Source of the DNA: WLJO01 sp046597895
Lineage (GTDB): Bacteria; Actinomycetota; Acidimicrobiia; Acidimicrobiales; Ilumatobacteraceae
Length of the DNA: 14,337 nt
Direction: 5' to 3'
Assembly (NCBI GenBank): GCA_046597895.1
Contig: JBKJJS010000329.1
Location: 1-14,337, forward strand
The notes below the pieces were generated by a model, which worked only from the letters and a program-made list of their open reading frames with translations, was not told the origin of the DNA and did not search any database. How positions within the stretch are numbered: position 1 is the first letter of the stretch; the number at the start of each line of letters is the position of its first letter. The translations under genes and the position numbers were made by a program. Of the stretch, positions 8,751 to 14,331 are shown piece after piece.

Positions 8751-9617
8751 TCAGCCTCCTGCGAATTGTCCGATGTCGAAGTGCTGCCGACGCACGGCGA
8801 GTGTGGTGACGCACAACCCGGCGATCAGTGCCATCGCCAGTTGCCCTGATGGCCCGAAAATGATCGATCTCGTCACGAAGCCACCCGCCCTGCCGCGGTG
8901 AACCAACGCGATGACGGCTACCCACCAGGTGAGACCAACCGCGATGCCAGCGCGTTCGACGGGAATCCACGACGACAACGCCAAGGTGCCCGACACGAGC
9001 GCGAGGCACGGAAGCAGCCAAAGGAATGAGGTCGAGCCACCGCCCGGCGCCACGAGGGTGGCCACCAGCAGCAGCGGGATGGAGGTCGCCAGCACGGCAA
9101 CGGTTCGCAGCAACGTCAGGCGTAACCCGCTATATGGGGTGGCAAGACCGATCTCATAGGTCGGGTCGAAGCGCGGCCCAAATGCGGTGGCGACACCGGC
9201 GAGTGGCAGGAGCGGGGCGAGGACGAGAATGGGCCCTGGGTCACCACTGCCAAGGCGGCCGACCATGATCGCCAATCCGGTGACCAAGGCGACGGCGGTG
9301 AGCCAGGCCATTCGAAGCGCGGGGGTCACGGCCAAGACCCGTGCGGCGTTGGCGCTGACCCCGAGGCTGCGAAGGGCACGTTCCATCAGCGAGCGACGAG
9401 GACGATCAACGCGGTCGAGAACCGCCGACCACATTCGGTCGGGATGATCCGACCGGTCGACGGCGGTCGTGCCTGCGCCTGAGGCGATGTCGGCGAAGGT
9501 GTGCCGGCATTCGGTACACGTCAGCAGGTGTGCCTCGATCGCCGCCGCCGTGGCGGGCGTGACGGCCAGCGCGTGGTACCCGACCAGTAGCGCGAAGTCG
9601 ATGTGGGGGGCGTTCAC
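8751..9617 (-). CDS. Zinc-finger anti-sigma factor with six-span permease-like domain
   Basis: A protein of 288 residues beginning with GTG at 9617, which overlaps the sigma factor stop (GTGA) and follows a GAGGAG site inside the sigma gene. Residues 30-37 HLLTCTEC give the H-x3-C-x2-C of the zinc-binding anti-sigma (zf-HC2/ZAS) domain, the part that holds the cognate ECF sigma. After a ~60-residue linker come six membrane spans (from ~101). Spans 2 and 3 are joined by DPTYEIGLATP (151-161), nearly the same as DPAAEILAASP in permease 2. The membrane half therefore looks like an ABC-2 permease half rather than the single anchor of most anti-sigma factors. The inferred function is a membrane sensor that releases the sigma factor when the transporter sees its signal. 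Confidence 0.82.
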   Translation of the reverse strand: MNAPHIDFALLVGYHALAVTPATAAAIEAHLLTCTECRHTFADIASGAGTTAVDRSDHPDRMWSAVLDRVDRPRRSLMERALRSLGVSANAARVLAVTPALRMAWLTAVALVTGLAIMVGRLGSGDPGPILVLAPLLPLAGVATAFGPRFDPTYEIGLATPYSGLRLTLLRTVAVLATSIPLLLVATLVAPGGGSTSFLWLLPCLALVSGTLALSSWIPVERAGIAVGLTWWVAVIALVHRGRAGGFVTRSIIFGPSGQLAMALIAGLCVTTLAVRRQHFDIGQFAGG

Positions 9618-10159
9618 GCGAGTGCTCCTCGAAGTTGGATACGGGCCCGCATCATGCGGGTCTTGACAGTGCCGGCAGGGATGCCGAGTAGACCGGCGGG
9701 TTCGCGAGTGGTGAGCCCGTCGAGCACGGTTGCCTGCACGACGGCTCGTAACTCGACGGGGAGTTGATCGATGGCCCCGGCGAGATCTCCGTGGGCGACG
9801 CCGAAGAGCACCGCATCCTCGGCGGTGGTCAATGTGGAGGTTTCGGCAATGCGGTTCGAGACCGGCGACCAGCGAGATCGGTGACGCAACACGCCGATGA
9901 GCCGGCGAATTCCGATCCCCCAAATCCACGCTGTCGGTTCGCCGACCCCAGTCCACTTGCCAGCGCTCTTCCATACCGCGACGAAGGTGTCCTGCACCGC
10001 CTCGGCGACCACATCGGGGTCCGAGCATCGGTGGCGCAACCGTGCGGTGAGCCACGGCTGGTGGCGGACGTACATCAGACGCAGTGCGTCGCGGTCACCA
10101 TCGGCAATCGCCGCGATCAGATCCGCATCACTACGTGACTCCGAATCGGCGACTCTCAT
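9614..10159 (-). CDS. ECF (sigma-70 family group IV) RNA polymerase sigma factor
   Basis: A protein of 181 residues from the ATG at 10159. It has sigma region 2 (DADLIAAIADGDRDALRLMY, then DPDVVAEAVQDTFVAVWKS and WIWGIGIRRLI) and region 4 (QLPVELRAVVQATVLDGLTT, then REPAGLLGIPAGTVKTRMMR). The region-4 helix-turn-helix has REPA where most relatives have eEIA, but it is otherwise normal. The gene heads a five-gene operon with its anti-sigma factor and an ABC transporter. There is no ribosome-binding site before the ATG. A candidate promoter ends 8 bases upstream, so the mRNA is probably leaderless and self-activated. Regulation by the zinc-finger anti-sigma is family knowledge applied to the overlap seen here. 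Confidence 0.93.
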   Translation of the reverse strand: MRVADSESRSDADLIAAIADGDRDALRLMYVRHQPWLTARLRHRCSDPDVVAEAVQDTFVAVWKSAGKWTGVGEPTAWIWGIGIRRLIGVLRHRSRWSPVSNRIAETSTLTTAEDAVLFGVAHGDLAGAIDQLPVELRAVVQATVLDGLTTREPAGLLGIPAGTVKTRMMRARIQLRGALA

Positions 10160-10167
10160 ACCTACAG

Positions 10168-10194
10168 AGTCGCGCAGTACCTCCGAAACGGTTC
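10168..10194 (-). promoter_or_regulatory. Candidate self-activated ECF promoter
   Basis: On the minus strand, GAACC (10194-10190) is an ECF-like -35 element. It is followed after 17 bases by CGACT (10172-10168) and after 8 more by the sigma ATG. The -35 fits many ECF promoters ('GGAAC' type); the -10 is a weaker match. Confidence 0.35.
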
Positions 10195-10228
10195 GTCTAT
10201 GTCGTCGATGTCGTCTATGTCGTCGACG
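10193..10228. repeat. Two-copy 18-bp tandem repeat
   Basis: TCGTCTATGTCGTCGATG (10193-10210) is repeated with one change at 10211-10228. It spans the last codons and stop (10215-10217) of the Rieske gene and touches the -35 box of the sigma promoter. Internally it is built from GTCGT/ATGTC units, so replication slippage is the likely origin. Confidence 0.85.
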
Positions 10229-11375
10229 TCGAGCGCGAGTAGGTCTCGACCGCCTGGTGGTAGTGCTGCAACGTCGGCTCGTTTCGTCCGAAGATGAACG
10301 TCTCGTTGGCGCCGCAGGCCAACGCGTCCTGAATCTGGAATCCCATCCAGTAGTCCTCGTCCCGCACGGCCTGCTGCGCCATCGAACTGAACATGTCGGC
10401 GGCTTCCACTTCCTCTGGTGTCTCCGGAGCGTGTTGGCACAGAACGGTCTGGAGCGTCCGGGTGCGGTCGATGGTGGGGCCCGGAAACACCACGGACATG
10501 AGACAGTGATCGCTCAGGATTCCCGAGATGGAAAGATTCGGGAACACGGAGTGGATGAGACGGATGTCGCGACCGAGCACCCACTCTGTTTCCGGCACAC
10601 CGACAAGTTCGGCGATCGATTTCCTCGCGAACACAATGCGCTGGTGCGGGCCGAACGTGTCCACCACCATCAGGTTTGCGACGGTGGTGAGGCCAACCGT
10701 GGTGGGGTGCAGTTGCTGTTGGTGGTACCCCTCGAGGTACCCATCCCAAGCCACCTTCCAGCCTGGGCCGACGATCTCGCGCTGCTCGTAGATGTGCCAA
10801 CGCTCAAGCTCGAGTTCGGCCAGTCGCGGGGAGATGTCGCCGAGGAATTGGTCGATGTCGAACGCGACACCAGGGGTAAGGCACGCCCATACGAAGCCGG
10901 CCCGTTCCGCGCACGCGAGCGGGGTGAGCGACAAATCACGGCGATCGACCTCGCCGAATGTCTCGGCCCCGAACATGCCCACGAGATCGCCATCAGTGTC
11001 GTACACCCAGGCGTGGTAGGGGCACGTGAAACGTCGGGCTGTGCCACTGCTCGGTTCGCACAGGGGTGCACCGCGATGGCGGCAGACGTTCAGGAACGCC
11101 CGCACAGTGCCGGCACCGTCTCGGGTCAACAACACCGGCACGCCGAGAACATCGAGCGCCTTATACGTGTTCGGGCCAGCGAGTTCAGACCCCAATGCCA
11201 TCACCAATGGGAGTCGTGTGAAGATCTGGTCGACCTCGTGCCGCCATCGCTCGGGATCGACGTAGGCGGACACGGGTTGACGCATCGTCGACGGGGCCTG
11301 ATCGGTGGTGTGGTGCTCCCAATGGGTCAAGGCGCGTCGCGTCAACGATCGGATCAGCTCGTCGGAAGTCGCCAT
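10215..11375 (-). CDS. Rieske non-heme iron oxygenase, alpha subunit
   Basis: A protein of 386 residues. The Rieske [2Fe-2S] site is C98-x-H100 and C118-x2-H121 (CRHRGAPLCEPS ... CPYHAW). The mononuclear iron site appears as YLEGYHQQQLHP (H218, H223), with D341 in RDEDYWMG as the likely third ligand. The length and layout are those of ring-hydroxylating oxygenase alpha subunits (aromatic/carnitine/sterol hydroxylase superfamily). No ferredoxin, reductase or beta subunit is nearby, so electrons must come from elsewhere. ATG 11375 is preferred over ATG 11387 because a TATGGT -10 box (11388-11383) ends 7 bases before it, giving a leaderless start. The C-terminal residues STSTT lie in a tandem repeat. 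The sigma operon follows 55 bases later on the same strand. Substrate is unknown; an oxidative catabolic role is inferred from context. Confidence 0.93.
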   Translation of the reverse strand: MATSDELIRSLTRRALTHWEHHTTDQAPSTMRQPVSAYVDPERWRHEVDQIFTRLPLVMALGSELAGPNTYKALDVLGVPVLLTRDGAGTVRAFLNVCRHRGAPLCEPSSGTARRFTCPYHAWVYDTDGDLVGMFGAETFGEVDRRDLSLTPLACAERAGFVWACLTPGVAFDIDQFLGDISPRLAELELERWHIYEQREIVGPGWKVAWDGYLEGYHQQQLHPTTVGLTTVANLMVVDTFGPHQRIVFARKSIAELVGVPETEWVLGRDIRLIHSVFPNLSISGILSDHCLMSVVFPGPTIDRTRTLQTVLCQHAPETPEEVEAADMFSSMAQQAVRDEDYWMGFQIQDALACGANETFIFGRNEPTLQHYHQAVETYSRSTSTT

Positions 11376-11382
11376 TGCGCCG

Positions 11383-11388
11383 ACCATA
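11383..11388 (-). promoter_or_regulatory. -10 box of the Rieske gene
   Basis: TATGGT on the minus strand fits the actinobacterial TANNNT -10 pattern and lies 7 bases before the ATG at 11375. No good -35 is seen, which is common for TANNNT promoters. Confidence 0.4.
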
Positions 11389-11543
11389 CGCCCGGGTGCG
11401 GCACCGGTATCGCCGATGTGGTGGGTTCCGTGGTCGTGAGCGATCGACCGAAGTGACTCGTGACCACGTGGGTGGAACCGAGGGGCGCGGACGCCGAGGG
11501 TACGTCGAGCGTGACCTTCGACGACGAGTGGAAGGGTTCGGGC

Positions 11544-11879
11544 ATGGATCTGCAACTGGCCGGTAAGACCGCACTCGTCACTGGAGGGAGCCGGGGAATC
11601 GGGCGGGCGATCGCCCGCTCGTTGGCGGCAGAGGGCGTGCGTGTCGCCATCTGCGCTCGTACGGCCGAGGCCGTGGCGGCGACGGCCGAGCGGTTGACGT
11701 CCGAGACCGGGTCGCAGGGTCGACATCCTCGTCAACAACGCCGCGACGGCGGCCGGGCGAGCGGCGCCGCCGACGAACTCGGCCCGCTCGTGGCTTTCCT
11801 CGCCTCGCCGCTGGCGTTCGTCCTGAACGGCTCGGTGATCGACGCGGGCGCCGGTCAGCCGGGCGTCATTCACTACTGA
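11544..11879 (+). pseudogene. Short-chain dehydrogenase with two internal deletions
   Basis: The ATG at 11544 follows a GAAGGG ribosome-binding stretch. MDLQLAGKTALVTGGSRGIG carries the SDR cofactor motif TGGSRGIG, followed by a normal helix and strand (VRVAICART). After SETGS the sequence leaves frame. The +1 frame reads VDILVNNAATAAGRA (the NNAG motif), with about 25 residues lost before it. The original frame then resumes with ELGPLVAFLASPLAFVLNGS and VIDAGAG, the SDR C-terminus. The central ~110-120 residues with the catalytic Ser-Tyr-x3-Lys are absent. The first frame stays open by chance and would give a 111-residue protein that cannot be an active SDR. The intact form would be ~250 residues. 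It is divergent from the Rieske gene, which may have been its pathway partner. Confidence 0.85.
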
Positions 11880-12034
11880 CCTCCGTCTCGCCTGTCAAGG
11901 GCCAGACAGATCAGCTCATGGGCGGCCGACACCTTCAAGAGGTTGACGATGGTGTTGTCGAACTTGAACACCGCGGACTCCGCGTCCTCGTATACGACCG
12001 GTCGATCGAACACGCGCTGGCTGTACAACGGTCC
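11873..12034 (-). pseudogene. Glyoxalase/VOC-family fragment
   Basis: One minus-strand frame reads GPLYSQRVFDRPVVYEDAES then AVFKFDNTIVNLLKVSAAHE and LICLALD, and ends at TAG 11873-11875. This is the N-terminal half-module pattern of vicinal-oxygen-chelate proteins ('WY..vLG..vvyed...avf.fgnt.inLl....a.eLi'). The start methionine, the first strand and helix, and the whole C-terminal half are missing (53 residues against ~120-130). Its 3' end overlaps the SDR remnant stop, and its 5' side lies 32 bases from the toxin stop. No start codon or ribosome-binding site is visible. It is a fragment too short for automatic gene calling. Confidence 0.7.
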
Positions 12035-12065
12035 CGCTCGGGTGTCGCACGGACTGCGGAGACCC

Positions 12066-12512
12066 CTACAAGACCTGGAAGGCGACTCCGTCGTGCTCCG
12101 CAGCCGCTTTCAAGTTCGGTCCGATGTCGTGTTGGGACACGGCGATCGACGCCCCAAGAGCGATGGCCGCGGCGAGGGCCTCGACCATCGCGGCGGACAT
12201 CGGGAGTCCGCCGTCGCGATGACGTTGCTGGAGCTCCGCCATCGGCCACGCGAGATGCCTGAGGTTCACGACCCTGATCTCATCAGGGAGCGCCATGAGG
12301 CGCGCCCGGAAGCGGTCCTGGTGTGCTCGGGGAAGTGCCGCGACCGGAGCCGACAGCTTGCCGTGGGGTCCGTTGGCCGCCCACGAACTGCTGAGCCGGA
12401 ACAGCCAGAGCCCCGTCGTTGCCAACGAGGTAGCGAGACCACCGAGATCGGGAGTCCGTTCACCGGTGAGCACATCCCGGAGCAGGTGATCGTCGATCAC
12501 GAAGGCGCCCAC
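12066..12512 (-). CDS. PIN-domain-like toxin of a type II toxin-antitoxin pair
   Basis: A protein of 148 residues starting with GTG directly after the antitoxin TAG, with no gap. It begins GAFVIDDHLLRDVLTG, with acidic residues at 7-8 as in PIN ribonucleases. It ends with a helix MVEALAAAIALGA (E111), a strand ASIAVSQHD (D129) and a final AEHDGVAFQVL. This order of acidic residues and the C-terminal 'A.A..G..ivT.D..l..aA...g' layout fit the PIN fold (VapC-like), although overall it is a divergent branch. It would act as an Mg-dependent RNA-cutting toxin in the cytoplasm, neutralised by the preceding AbrB-type protein. Immediate coupling to the antitoxin gene is the strongest support. No damage is seen. 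Confidence 0.72.
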   Translation of the reverse strand: MGAFVIDDHLLRDVLTGERTPDLGGLATSLATTGLWLFRLSSSWAANGPHGKLSAPVAALPRAHQDRFRARLMALPDEIRVVNLRHLAWPMAELQQRHRDGGLPMSAAMVEALAAAIALGASIAVSQHDIGPNLKAAAEHDGVAFQVL

Positions 12513-12749
12513 CTACGTCGTGGCGAGGTCTGGGTCGTCAAGGTTGCTGACGAACGTACGATGCTCGTCTGCCGACAGGGCAGCCGCCAGCAGCCTCTGA
12601 CGTGCGCCGGGCGGGAGGAGCACGACAGCATCCCCAAGATCGATCACGGTCACTCGTCCGCCCTCCGCGAGGCCCCATCGGCGGCGTACCTCCGCCGGCA
12701 CGGACATTTGACCGCTCTTGGAGACCAGAAACTCCGCTGTCGCCGTCAT
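12513..12749 (-). CDS. AbrB/MazE/SpoVT-type antitoxin
   Basis: A protein of 78 residues from the ATG at 12749, with a GGGAG ribosome-binding stretch about 9 bases upstream. Residues ~8-47 (LVSKSGQMSVPAEVRRRWGL then AEGGRVTVIDLGDAVVLLP) are a swapped-hairpin AbrB DNA-binding domain ('v..kGqv.iP.eiR..lgl..Gd.v.v......v.l.p'). The C-terminal ~30 acidic, flexible residues should wrap the toxin. The gene is first in a two-gene operon behind an inverted repeat that encloses the -10 box, so self-repression is expected. It probably survives amid pseudogenes because loss of the antitoxin would free the toxin. Confidence 0.85.
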   Translation of the reverse strand: MTATAEFLVSKSGQMSVPAEVRRRWGLAEGGRVTVIDLGDAVVLLPPGARQRLLAAALSADEHRTFVSNLDDPDLATT

Positions 12750-12759
12750 CGATTGTCTC

Positions 12760-12796
12760 CCGTCACTTGGTGATTCGCCACCTTACCAAGTGACGG
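12760..12796 (-). promoter_or_regulatory. Inverted-repeat operator of the toxin-antitoxin operon
   Basis: CCGTCACTTGGT (12760-12771) and ACCAAGTGACGG (12785-12796) are perfect 12-base arms separated by 13 bases. A TAAGGT -10 box on the minus strand (12785-12780) lies in the centre, and the antitoxin ATG follows at 12749. An AbrB-type antitoxin binding both arms would cover the promoter. Confidence 0.72.
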
Positions 12797-12824
12797 ACAA
12801 CGGAGACGTCGACGGCGCCAGGCA

Positions 12825-12868
12825 TACAGTCGCTTCGACAGGAGGTGTTCATGCGGGTGCCCTTGTGA
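12825..12868 (+). pseudogene. Orphan promoter/ribosome-binding site/start codon (gene 5' stub)
   Basis: A TACAGT -10-like box (12825-12830), a strong AGGAGGT site (12840-12846) and an ATG at 12851 are correctly spaced, but the frame closes after five codons (MRVPL, stop 12866-12868). It looks like the start of a gene whose body was lost. Directly downstream begins the opposite-strand GrpB remnant. Chance cannot be excluded. Confidence 0.3.
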
Positions 12869-12879
12869 CGACGACCGGT

Positions 12880-13058
12880 GGTCTGGGTTGCGCGCCCGCG
12901 ATCGTCGCCCTCGAACTCGACATCTCCGCCCCCTGGTCGCAGCTGTGGGTGAACACGTGCAGGTTGGCCCGGGGCCAGTCACGGTTGAGCGGGCGGTGCT
13001 CGAACCAGGCCGGTTCCCGCAGGATGAGCCGGTAGCCGATCCGTTCGCTTGTCAGACC
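12880..13058 (-). pseudogene. GrpB (UPF0157)-family C-terminal fragment
   Basis: The frame reads TSERIGYRLILREPAWFEHR then PLNRDWPRANLHVFTHSCDQ and GAE. It matches the GrpB/nucleotidyltransferase-like family signature 'lGY.l..rEP.W.eHR......p..NLHVF..gC.E'. The following sequence no longer fits the expected 'fRd.Lr' helix except in another frame (VEFEGDDRGR). The N-terminal ~100 residues are absent. It is joined in frame to the response-regulator remnant on its 5' side at about 13055. The lower boundary is approximate. Confidence 0.6.
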
Positions 13059-13254
13059 GGCGCCGGCGTTGAGGCCCCGTACCCGGTCCTCGACCCCGTC
13101 GCGGCCGTCACCATGATGATCGGCACCCAACGCTGTCGGCACGCAACAGCCGGCACGTCTCGAAGCCGTCGATGTCGGGGAGCATTACGTCGAGCACCAT
13201 GACGTCGTAGCTCGCCGCCCGGACCATCCACAGTGCGTCGTTGGCAGTGGCGGC
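13059..13254 (-). pseudogene. Response-regulator receiver-domain remnant
   Basis: Three frames together give a receiver domain core: DALWMVRAASYDVMVLDVML with PDIDGFETCRLLRAD (the phospho-acceptor is the D of VLDVMLPDIDG), then WVPIIMVTA (containing the conserved T), then RDGVEDRVRGLNAGA. These are the alpha2-beta3-beta4-alpha4 elements of an OmpR-type regulator. Frameshifts lie at about 13126-13136 and 13098-13106. The first ~40 residues, the K/DDY region and the DNA-binding domain are missing. No histidine kinase is nearby. This is a decayed piece of a two-component system, truncated upstream where the UDG-like gene begins on the other strand. Confidence 0.8.
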
Positions 13255-13270
13255 GCGACATGATCTCCTC

Positions 13271-14044
13271 GTGACTGCCTCAGGTGTGTTCCCGTTCGGC
13301 CGCCCTGTGCTGGCCCGGCGTCCTTCATCTCAAGATCCCCGACCGGTGATGGTGATCGGCGCGTACCCGTCGGCTGTCCACGTCCGATGGCGACCACCAG
13401 ATCGTCATGAACTGCGGCCAGTCGCTGCATTGCCCGTCGACAACGAACCGGAGCCGTTCTGGGATGGTGTTGACGCTGCCGAGCGCGTCGCCTCGTGGAC
13501 CGAATCACTCGGCGCCGGTGCTGGCGGCTACGGAACGTTCACTCTCCCGAAGGGGCTCAACGGACCATCGGGCTCGTGGGTCACCGAGAAGATCCTCGGT
13601 CCACTCGGCGTCACGCGCGGCGGAGCGTGGATCACCGATTGCCTCGACACCTATCGGTTGTCGACGGGCGTGGCAGCCCGGCTCTGCGATACCTACGAAG
13701 TTGCGCGCCAAGAGTTCGGTGGGCCGGCGGCGTCCATCGCGCCGCACCCGACCGAGAACGACATCGTCTACGAAGCCGTGAGGGAACATGCGCCACGCTT
13801 GCGGGCGGAGATCGCCACGTGCGCGCCGGCGACGGTGGTCACGCTCGGCAATGCCGCAGCGCGCGTCCTCGCAATGATCGCCGGCGAGGCGCCGCGGAAG
13901 TTGAGTGTCGACGGCTACGGCGCGGAACGCAGTATCCGGATGGACGGACACGAGGCTCGATGGCTCCCGCTCGCGCATCCCGCGGCACCGCTCCGATACC
14001 AGGAGGCGCATGAGCAGTGGGTACGCCGCAAGACGCTGGGATAG
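13271..14044 (+). CDS. Uracil-DNA glycosylase superfamily-like protein
   Basis: A protein of 257 residues from GTG 13271 (GTG 13241 is an in-frame alternative; neither has a ribosome-binding site). The layout recalls UDG-fold proteins: FPFGRPVLARRP, then PVMVIGAYPSAVHVRW in the motif-A place, AALPVDNEPEPFWDG, ITDCLDTYRLSTG, a Rossmann-like strand VVTLGNAAARVLA and LPLAHPAAPLRY in the position of the 'HPS' motif. The catalytic Asp of classical UDGs after GQD is replaced here by the AYPS loop, so activity and substrate are uncertain. I am not sure of the family; it could equally be an uncharacterised nucleic-acid-related protein. It appears intact. Its start region overlaps the response-regulator remnant on the other strand, so its own promoter may have changed. 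Confidence 0.55.
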   Translation: MTASGVFPFGRPVLARRPSSQDPRPVMVIGAYPSAVHVRWRPPDRHELRPVAALPVDNEPEPFWDGVDAAERVASWTESLGAGAGGYGTFTLPKGLNGPSGSWVTEKILGPLGVTRGGAWITDCLDTYRLSTGVAARLCDTYEVARQEFGGPAASIAPHPTENDIVYEAVREHAPRLRAEIATCAPATVVTLGNAAARVLAMIAGEAPRKLSVDGYGAERSIRMDGHEARWLPLAHPAAPLRYQEAHEQWVRRKTLG

Positions 14045-14060
14045 CGACTCGACCGCCGAT

Positions 14061-14126
14061 GGGCACGCGTGCCCTTATCCGCCGAGTCGCCTCGATGTCC
14101 GTCGGCGTCCCGATCGTAAGGGCACG
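14061..14126. repeat. Overlapping inverted repeats between UDG-like gene and tRNA
   Basis: GGGCACGCGTGCCC (14061-14074) is a perfect 14-base palindrome. Part of it, CGTGCCCTTA (14068-14077), is also the inverted partner of TAAGGGCACG (14117-14126), so two alternative stems are possible. It lies 17 bases after the UDG-like stop and could act as a weak terminator. The rest of 14045-14195 contains an A/T-rich patch (14143-14170) and no gene I can support. Confidence 0.45.
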
Positions 14127-14195
14127 TATGGAGCACGCCGCTCGAAAATTGTCAATAAATCTTGACTCACAACACATCTACCAGCACGTTTTCAG

Positions 14196-14267
<72 letters not shown>

Positions 14268-14273
14268 CCGGTC

Positions 14274-14279
14274 ACCTTA
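14274..14279 (-). promoter_or_regulatory. -10 box of the tRNA-Gly gene
   Basis: TAAGGT on the minus strand matches TANNNT and ends 6 bases before the first tRNA base, the usual spacing for a transcript starting near the mature 5' end. No clear -35 is seen. Confidence 0.5.
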
Positions 14280-14313
14280 GCGTCGCCGCCCAGGGTGCTT
14301 CGAAGGCATCGCC

Positions 14314-14331
14314 GACCAGGCGAACCTGGTC
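14314..14331. terminator. Perfect 7-bp hairpin at the window edge
   Basis: GACCAGG (14314-14320) pairs with CCTGGTC (14325-14331) around CGAA on the plus strand, or UUCG on the minus strand. It may end a gene entering from the right or be part of a coding region outside the window. No T-run is visible on the plus side. Confidence 0.3.

Noticed and set aside
9618..10055. N-terminal extension of the anti-sigma frame
   Set aside because: It overlaps the sigma gene in another frame with Arg-rich nonsense. The GTG at 9617 with GTGA overlap and a ribosome-binding site is the natural start.
10195..10230. DDIDDIDDID acidic repeat peptide
   Set aside because: It is only the alternate-frame reading of the 18-bp tandem repeat, not part of a supported protein.
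9897..11456. 519-codon plus-strand open frame
   Set aside because: It lies opposite the Rieske and sigma genes, both of which have intact catalytic or binding motifs; no domain is readable in it.
11464..11471. CCACGTGG palindrome between Rieske and SDR genes
   Set aside because: Eight bases is too short to be meaningful in a high-GC sequence, and it is not placed on a promoter box.
12760..12796. CRISPR repeat or transposon end
   Set aside because: There is only one copy of the inverted repeat, at the promoter of a toxin-antitoxin operon; no spacer series, transposase or target duplication is seen.
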